In this document: positions 59,716 through 64,000 of the stretch, in pieces
Layout: each line of letters opens with the position of its first letter
Position numbering within the stretch: position 1 is the first letter of the stretch
From: Burkholderiales bacterium
GTDB lineage: Bacteria; Pseudomonadota; Gammaproteobacteria; Burkholderiales; Burkholderiaceae_C
DNA length: 64,000 nt
Reading direction: 5' to 3'
NCBI GenBank assembly: GCA_016703325.1
Contig: JADJCH010000004.1
Location: 133,492-197,491 of the forward strand
The notes under the pieces: generated by a model
What the model was told of the DNA's origin: nothing
The model's database searches: none
What the model saw: only the letters and a program-made list of their open reading frames with translations
Translations under genes and position numbers: made by a program

Positions 59716-60678
59716 CCCAGAGCGTCTCGCACGAGACCATCTACCAGGCCGTCTACCTGGTGCCGCGCGGCGAGCTGCGCACCGAACTCATCGCCCAGCT
59801 GCGCCGCAGCCACGCCAAGCGCATGCCGCGCGCTCGGGGCACCAACCGCAAGGGCGGCAATATCGTCAACCTCGTGCTCCTGATCGAGCGCCCCGCCGAG
59901 GCCGATTCCGGCTGGTACCCGGCCACTGGGAGGGCGACTTCATCAAGGGCGCGGGCAACGCCAGCGCCATCGGCACAGCCGTGGAGCGTCACAGCCGCTT
60001 CGTGCTGCTTTACCGAGATGAACGGCTGCACCGCTCAGCACGCCCTCGAAGGCTTCAGTCGTCGCTTCAAGACCGTCATCCCCGAGATGCGCCAAAGCTT
60101 CACCTACGACCGCGGCTGCGAAATGGCCCGCCACCAGGAGCTGACCGAGGCCACCGACATGCCCGTGTACTTCTGCGAGCCCTACAGCCCCTGGCAGCGC
60201 GGCTCCAACGAGAACATGAACGGCTTGGTCCGACAGTTCCTACCAAGGGCACTGATCTGTCCTCCATCACCCCGCAGAAGCTTGCCTACATCGAAGCGAC
60301 CATGCTCAATGACCGGCCTCGCAAGATCCTCGACTTCCGAACGCCTCGCGAGGTCTATACCGAAAATCGTCCAGGCCAAGCTCGCCGAGAGACAGGCGGT
60401 CACTGCCAAAACCGTTGCACTTCAGACTTGACTCCGCCCCCTGGCAGCGCGGCTCCAACGAGAACATGAACGGCTTGGTCCGACAGTTCCTACCCAAGGG
60501 CACTGATCTGTCCTCCATCACCCCGCAGAAGCTTGCCTACATCGAAGCCATGCTCAATGACCGGCCTCGCAAGATCCTCGACTTCCGAACGCCTCGCGAG
60601 GTCTATACCGAAATCGTCCAGGCCAAGCTCGCCGAGAGACAGGCGGTCACTGCCAAAACCGTTGCACTTCAGACTTGA
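59716..60678 (+). pseudogene. IS30 transposase, C-terminal part (frameshifted)
   Basis: Continues the IS30 gene: SVSHETIYQAVYLVPRGELRTELIAQLRRSHAKR, then GHWEGDFIKGAGNASAIGTAVERHSRFVLL (first catalytic Asp) in a second frame, SFTYDRGCEMARHQELT (second Asp) and PWQRGSNENMNGLVRQFLP (Glu). The last ~83 codons occur twice because of a tandem duplication; the second copy is in frame and ends VALQT at the element's end. Confidence 0.85.
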
Positions 60679-60686
60679 CTCCGCCC
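60188..60686 (+). repeat. Tandem duplication of the IS30 3' end (~250 bp x 2)
   Basis: Copy 1 is about 60188-60437 and copy 2 about 60438-60686. They differ by small indels (one base near 60244, three near 60298, one near 60365, all breaking frame in copy 1). Each unit ends in the IS tip plus host bases CTCCGCCCC, so the duplication spans the IS-host boundary, joined at a C-run shared by both ends. Confidence 0.85.
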
Positions 60687-61251
60687 CTTCATTGACCTTC
60701 CACCAGAAGTTGACCGAAGGGAAGACGACACCGATATTGCTTACTATCGCCTGAGTTCAGAATTCGCAGCCACGTTGTGCCATCACTTCAGGCCACTCCC
60801 TCAGACACGATGCGAGTTGATCAAGAGTTCGATGGAGTTAACCGTATGCTCCGCATCGGGCTACCCAGCTTCAAAGTCGGGCAAGACTGCAGATGGATCC
60901 CATCGTTCAGAAGTCTTCTCATTTCGGGGAGTCGCTGCCCAGCAGCATGTCTACGACTCGCTGGGCCTGTCATCAGACGTTAATATCGTGATTCACTTCA
61001 GCAAGAAGCGCGCAGTAGATCCAGACACATTCGATAAGTACCCCACGCCAAGCCTCAAAGGCGTTAGCGGCGGCGGCATCTTTGCTTGGCCCAAAGGCGA
61101 AGAACTCTCAGATGACTGGAATCTACCCAAACTTATTGGCCTCATACACAGCTTTCGAGAAAAGGACGGCCTGATCATTGGCAGCACACTATTACCAGTG
61201 ATCGCCGCTATCCAACTCGGTCGCATGAAGAAGTTTGGCGGCGTACGGTAG
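60679..61251 (+). pseudogene. Trypsin-like serine protease, 3' part
   Basis: After the IS the frame reads RPFIDLPPEVDRREDDTDIAYYRL (catalytic Asp in DTDIAYYRL, split across the text as DRREDDTDIA), then a region ending PTPSLKGVSGGGIFAW with the nucleophile Ser in GVSGGG. Joined to 57557-57780 with one CT copy removed it gives about 264 aa with a full His-Asp-Ser triad. There is no start for this part alone. Confidence 0.75.
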
Positions 61252-61304
61252 TTGACGACGGGCGAAGCCAGCCCCTCTACAAAGACTGCCCTCCACAAAT
61301 TGCT

Positions 61305-61565
61305 TTGCCCGAGCATGAACACGAGAAACAGCCTGCACAACTACAACCGGCCTTGTCGCTTGAATTCCGTCATGCCGTTCTCGTTCAATCCGTGCAAGGC
61401 AAACACGTTCTTGGCGAGGTCGATTCCGAGCATGACAATGGACATGGACTTCTCCTGGTGGGATACCCGATGAGTTGGCCGAGAACCCTATCGTGGCACT
61501 TTGTGGGCGGCTTGCAAGTAGCCGGTCGTAGAGTCTGGGATGGGAATATCCCCATAGTTCGTTAA
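61305..61565 (+). CDS. Repeated small-protein family, copy A
   Basis: Unrecognised family. The frame reads PEHEHEKQPAQLQPALSLEF, then VLVQSVQGKHVLGEVDSEHDNGHGLLLVGYP and ends RRVWDGNIPIVR. Similarity to copy C begins further upstream (PLYKDCPPQ from ~61273), but no ATG/GTG is found there; the TTG at 61305 is the first possible start, so the gene may have lost its true start. Its stop TAA abuts the ATG of the TIR gene (TAAATG), suggesting coupled translation. Confidence 0.55.
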   Translation: MPEHEHEKQPAQLQPALSLEFRHAVLVQSVQGKHVLGEVDSEHDNGHGLLLVGYPMSWPRTLSWHFVGGLQVAGRRVWDGNIPIVR

Positions 61566-62636
61566 ATGTCACAACGCACAAGTACTATGAAAAGCTCTAG
61601 ACGACCCCGCATCTTCTTGTCGTACTCGAAGAGAGACGTCGAGTTCGTTCGCCGTCTCGAAATTGATCTAAGAGCATGCCAATGCGAACCTTGGATTGAC
61701 GAGCTCGAAATTCCCCATGGAAAACCCTGGCTAGATGAAATCTTTGCATCCGGTATTCCATCTTGTGAGATACTTCTCTGCTACATAACGAGTAACTCAA
61801 TTGAATCGAGCATGGTGAAGCAAGAGATTGACGTCAGACTGCTTGAGCGCCTGCAAAACAATCGAGTATCACTCCTGATGTACGCAGACTCCGACGAGAA
61901 TCGATCAAAGCTTCGACTCGACCTGCAGCGGCTTCAAATTCCTGTACTAAACGATACCAACTACGGCACAATGCTTCCAAAGGTCGTCGCAGCCATCTGG
62001 CAATCTTACGCAGAGTCCTTTGCAGCTGCCGCAGCGCAATCAGAGAAGGTCAAACGACTTGAAGCCGAGATAAGAATCAAAGAACTGGAGGCGGCAAGCT
62101 CGAAAGAAATATTCACTGAGAAAGAGGTGACAGATTTCTCACTGATTCTCCAGTTGCTCAGTCGTGAATTAGAGCTCAAGGTAAGTATCGTCAAGAAGGA
62201 CAACGAAGTTGTCGGCGGACTTCCCGTTGTTGGCGAAAGAACAATGCCAAAACCCGACAACAGTCAGTACCATAACGTGATTGTGCACGTAGGAAGTCTC
62301 TTTCTTGCCGCAATTGCAAATCAGAAGTATCAGCCAAGCAAGCAGGCCATTTACGACGCAATTGAGCTTGGGGTTATCCAAGCTCTAGAGCTTTCCACAA
62401 CAGAGTTCGAAATAAATTTCGAGTTCTTACTGGATTTCGAGATCGAACTTCTTAAGTACGGTCTTCTTGAAAGGCAACCAGTGCCGTCCGAACCAAGTGA
62501 AAATCGCTTCGCAACAATGCTTCGCACGCGATTTCGGGTGGTTTTTACGCCAAAGTTTGACCGTTTCACGTTTTGGCTCGACTACGGTTCGAGAGAACGC
62601 GCACCTGCGATGCCGGTGGTACGGCTAGTTCAGTGA
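61566..62636 (+). CDS. TIR-domain protein with uncharacterised C-terminal domain
   Basis: 356 aa. N-terminal TIR (~13-135): RIFLSYSKRDVEFVRRLEIDL, EPWIDELEIPHGKPWLDEI and ESSMVKQEIDVRLLE, the Glu here being a candidate for the catalytic residue of NAD-cleaving TIRs. A short coiled coil (~155-185) leads to a ~170-residue C-terminal domain I do not recognise (YHNVIVHVGSLFLAAIANQKYQP; FEINFEFLLDFEIELLKYGLLER). Bacterial TIR proteins often deplete NAD or make signals in phage defence. Markedly more AT-rich than the core genome. ATG 61566; ATG 61587 is an alternative. Confidence 0.85.
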   Translation: MSQRTSTMKSSRRPRIFLSYSKRDVEFVRRLEIDLRACQCEPWIDELEIPHGKPWLDEIFASGIPSCEILLCYITSNSIESSMVKQEIDVRLLERLQNNRVSLLMYADSDENRSKLRLDLQRLQIPVLNDTNYGTMLPKVVAAIWQSYAESFAAAAAQSEKVKRLEAEIRIKELEAASSKEIFTEKEVTDFSLILQLLSRELELKVSIVKKDNEVVGGLPVVGERTMPKPDNSQYHNVIVHVGSLFLAAIANQKYQPSKQAIYDAIELGVIQALELSTTEFEINFEFLLDFEIELLKYGLLERQPVPSEPSENRFATMLRTRFRVVFTPKFDRFTFWLDYGSRERAPAMPVVRLVQ

Positions 62637-62732
62637 CGGCCCTCAAGTCAGTAGCGCTGAGTTGTTGATTTGCGTAGGGATACTCCGCTCAAGCTACTGA
62701 CTTTCGAATCAATTTTGCGGCGGGCCGGTCCG

Positions 62733-63082
62733 TCTATTTAGATGATCCCTCTACAATGATTTTCCTCCAATTTACCCCCTCATCACGGAACTTTGGTTCC
62801 TGAGCTATCTCCACAGCATGCGTTGTCCGAACACGGAAACGATGCACAGACCGCATTTCTGCAATCGGCCTTGTCGCTAGTCCTGCACTGCCGGCTTCGT
62901 TCAACCCGTGCAGAGAAAACACGTTCTTGATGAGTTTCATTCCGAGCGTGACAATGGACGTTAACTTCCCCTTTCGGAATACCCGGTGAGATTGTCGAGA
63001 ACCCCAACGTGGCACTTTTGGGACGCCTTGAAAGAAGCCGCTCGTAGAGCCTGGGATGGGAAAATCCCTTTCATTCGTTAGC
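62733..63082 (+). pseudogene. Repeated small-protein family, copy B (decayed)
   Basis: Pieces matching copies A and C occur in shifting frames: YNDFPPIYP, then VPELSPQHALSEHGND, then GFVQPVQRKHVLDEF, then SRTPTWHFWDALKEAARRAWDGKIPFIR with a stop at 63080-63082. At least three frameshifts and an early stop make it a pseudogene. About 95 bp without recognisable content separate it from the TIR gene. Confidence 0.75.
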
Positions 63083-63102
63083 CGTCATAGGAGACCCAGC
63101 GC

Positions 63103-63744
63103 GTGGCAGCACCTAATATCGAGAGCATCGTCAAAGACCTTGCCGTTCGCCGTCCAGTCTTCCACTCTGAGGCTGATTTTCAGCACGCCCTCGCATGGGA
63201 GCTACACCAGCGCGATGCAACAGCAGATGTTCGCCTCGAAAAGCAAGTCGCTGACTCTGGGCAACGCGTCCATCTTGATCTACTCGTTCGGGGAGTTGAC
63301 TATGAGGTTGCGATTGAACTCAAGTACAAGACGCGCGCCGCCCAAATCGTCGCCCATGCGGAGACCTTCGCCCTTCGAAATCAAAGTGCGCAAGATATTG
63401 GTCGTCATGATTTCATCAAGGACGTTCATCGTCTAGAACAGTACGTGGAGGTTCACCCTACGGCGATTGGCTACGCGATTCTTCTCACGAACGACCGCAC
63501 TTACTGGTCAGCTTCGAAAAAGTCCGAAGCAGTGGATTCACAGTTTCGTCTCCATGAAGGTCGGTCCTTGCACGGAACTGTCACTTGGGGTAGCGGTGCG
63601 TCCGACGGTACGAAGAGGAATCGGGAGACGGCCCTTGTACTCAGGGGCATGCACAAGATCGTGTGGCATGACTATTCCAATCCAGCCGTGGGCAATTCAA
63701 GTCCGTTCCGATTCACAGTTGTCCGAGTGGCGAATGATGGTTAA
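63103..63744 (+). CDS. PD-(D/E)XK nuclease-like protein
   Basis: 213 aa. The restriction-endonuclease-like core is visible: E33 in FQHALAWELHQR, D59 in VHLDLLV and E72-x-K74 in VAIELKYKTR, in the correct order and spacing for a PD-(D/E)XK active site. The rest is unrecognised. No methyltransferase is adjacent, so it is not an ordinary restriction pair. GTG 63103 with AGGAG about 11 nt upstream. Its last codons overlap the start of the next small gene. Confidence 0.75.
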   Translation: MAAPNIESIVKDLAVRRPVFHSEADFQHALAWELHQRDATADVRLEKQVADSGQRVHLDLLVRGVDYEVAIELKYKTRAAQIVAHAETFALRNQSAQDIGRHDFIKDVHRLEQYVEVHPTAIGYAILLTNDRTYWSASKKSEAVDSQFRLHEGRSLHGTVTWGSGASDGTKRNRETALVLRGMHKIVWHDYSNPAVGNSSPFRFTVVRVANDG

Positions 63745-64000
63745 CCCCTCTGTCTACAAAGACTTCCCTTCAATTCAACCCCATCAAGAAGGCATTCAAA
63801 TTCCTGACTTATCCCCCCAACATGCATTGTCCGAGCATGAACACGGGAAGCAAGTTGCACCGCTACAAGCGGCCTTGTCGCTTAAACTCAGCCCCGCCGG
63901 CTTCGTTCAACCCGTGCATGGAAGACGCGTTCTTTACGAGGTCAAATTCGAGCATGAAAATGGACATGGACTTCTCTTTCCGGGATACCAGATGAGATTG
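63734..64000 (+). CDS. Repeated small-protein family, copy C (runs off the window)
   Basis: Open from two adjacent ATGs (63734, 63737) to the end of the window, 89 codons with no stop. Reads MMVNPSVYKDFPSIQP, DLSPQHALSEHEHGKQ, GFVQPVHGRRVLYEVKFEHE and NGHGLLFPGYQ. Starts within the end of the nuclease gene (11-nt overlap), so translation is probably coupled. It is the best-preserved member of the family; the C-terminus, by comparison with A and B, should continue ~35 residues beyond the window. Confidence 0.65.
   Translation, partial: MMVNPSVYKDFPSIQPHQEGIQIPDLSPQHALSEHEHGKQVAPLQAALSLKLSPAGFVQPVHGRRVLYEVKFEHENGHGLLFPGYQMRL

Larger units (their letters stand above)
57781..60678 (+). mobile_element. 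IS30-family element containing a nested IS110-family element
   Basis: Left end has CTGAAGTGCAAC at 57784-57795; the right end has its complement at 60661-60672 (and again at 60414-60425). The host bases CT precede the left end and follow the right end (60679-60680), a 2-bp target duplication usual for this family. Excision rejoins the protease frame exactly. Without the IS110 and the internal duplication the element would be about 1.1 kb, normal for IS30. Confidence 0.8.

Noticed and set aside
62734..63015. A 93-codon minus-strand frame opposite copy B
   Set aside because: The plus-strand residues match copies A and C piece by piece, so the minus frame is a shadow of a decayed gene.
61558..63090. 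Integron cassette array, suggested by GTTAAAT at the end of copy A just before the TIR gene
   Set aside because: Only this site fits the GTTRRRY core; the equivalent place after copy B reads GTTAGCC. The repeats are ~300 bp, look protein-coding, and lack the paired arms of attC sites. No integrase is in the window.

Overview
The window is GC-rich, densely packed chromosome from a betaproteobacterium. Gene content and order (tmk-holB-pilZ-tatD, a ZipA-like protein, a Bug/TTT receptor, an Orn/Lys/Arg decarboxylase of the type common in Burkholderiales, a complete glycogen cluster) suggest Burkholderiales, probably the Sphaerotilus/Leptothrix/Ideonella group. That placement is inference from gene content; no rRNA or tRNA gene is present.

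Layout. 1-2.1 kb: 5' part of a spermidine/putrescine-type ABC ATPase and an M16 zinc peptidase, both minus. 2.2-5.4 kb: ispD, a NYN-domain nuclease, ispF and a ZipA-like protein. 5.4-9.8 kb: ygfZ diverges from the chain mltG-tmk-holB-pilZ, followed by tatD. 11-14.2 kb: a small unknown protein, def overlapping a ROK sugar kinase, then a stomatin/NfeD membrane pair. 14.4-28.7 kb: an inducible-type amino-acid decarboxylase and the glycogen cluster glgB-glgX-pgm-glgC-glgA-glgP, which covers synthesis, branching, debranching and phosphorolysis. 28.8-39.3 kb: dusA, a diguanylate cyclase, an HSL-type esterase, a thioesterase-GNAT fusion, tex, PBP1A and a patatin-like protein. 39.5-40.1 kb: a MazF/PemK toxin-antitoxin operon with a tiny leader ORF. 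40.3-45.3 kb: acyl-CoA ligase, APH-like kinase, Bug receptor and FadR-type regulator. 45.4-51.2 kb: surE-pcm-nlpD, a cytochrome-c lipoprotein and rlmD. 51.2-55.3 kb: a hybrid histidine kinase with an internal frameshift pair and a fused EAL remnant, beside a PhnD-like binding protein. 55.6-57.2 kb: a two-subunit CoA-transferase behind a clear sigma-70 promoter with an embedded 17-bp palindrome.

From about 57.5 kb the character changes: base composition becomes more AT-rich and the region looks acquired. A trypsin-like serine protease gene is split by an IS30-family element that itself carries an IS110-family element; removing the element and one copy of a CT target duplication restores one continuous protease frame with H, D and S. 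Downstream a TIR-domain protein and a PD-(D/E)XK nuclease alternate with three diverged copies of one unrecognised small protein gene. The alternating order (protease, copy A, TIR, copy B, nuclease, copy C running off the end) looks like a defence-type island built on a repeated module, and is the most novel part of the window.

Recurrent themes are: hexanucleotide simple repeats at or near the 5' ends of unrelated genes (tmk, ROK kinase, glgC, Bug receptor), stop-start overlaps suggesting translational coupling, and several genes with a -10-like hexamer 6-8 nt before the start codon and no Shine-Dalgarno, suggesting leaderless mRNAs. All functions are read from sequence motifs without database searches.
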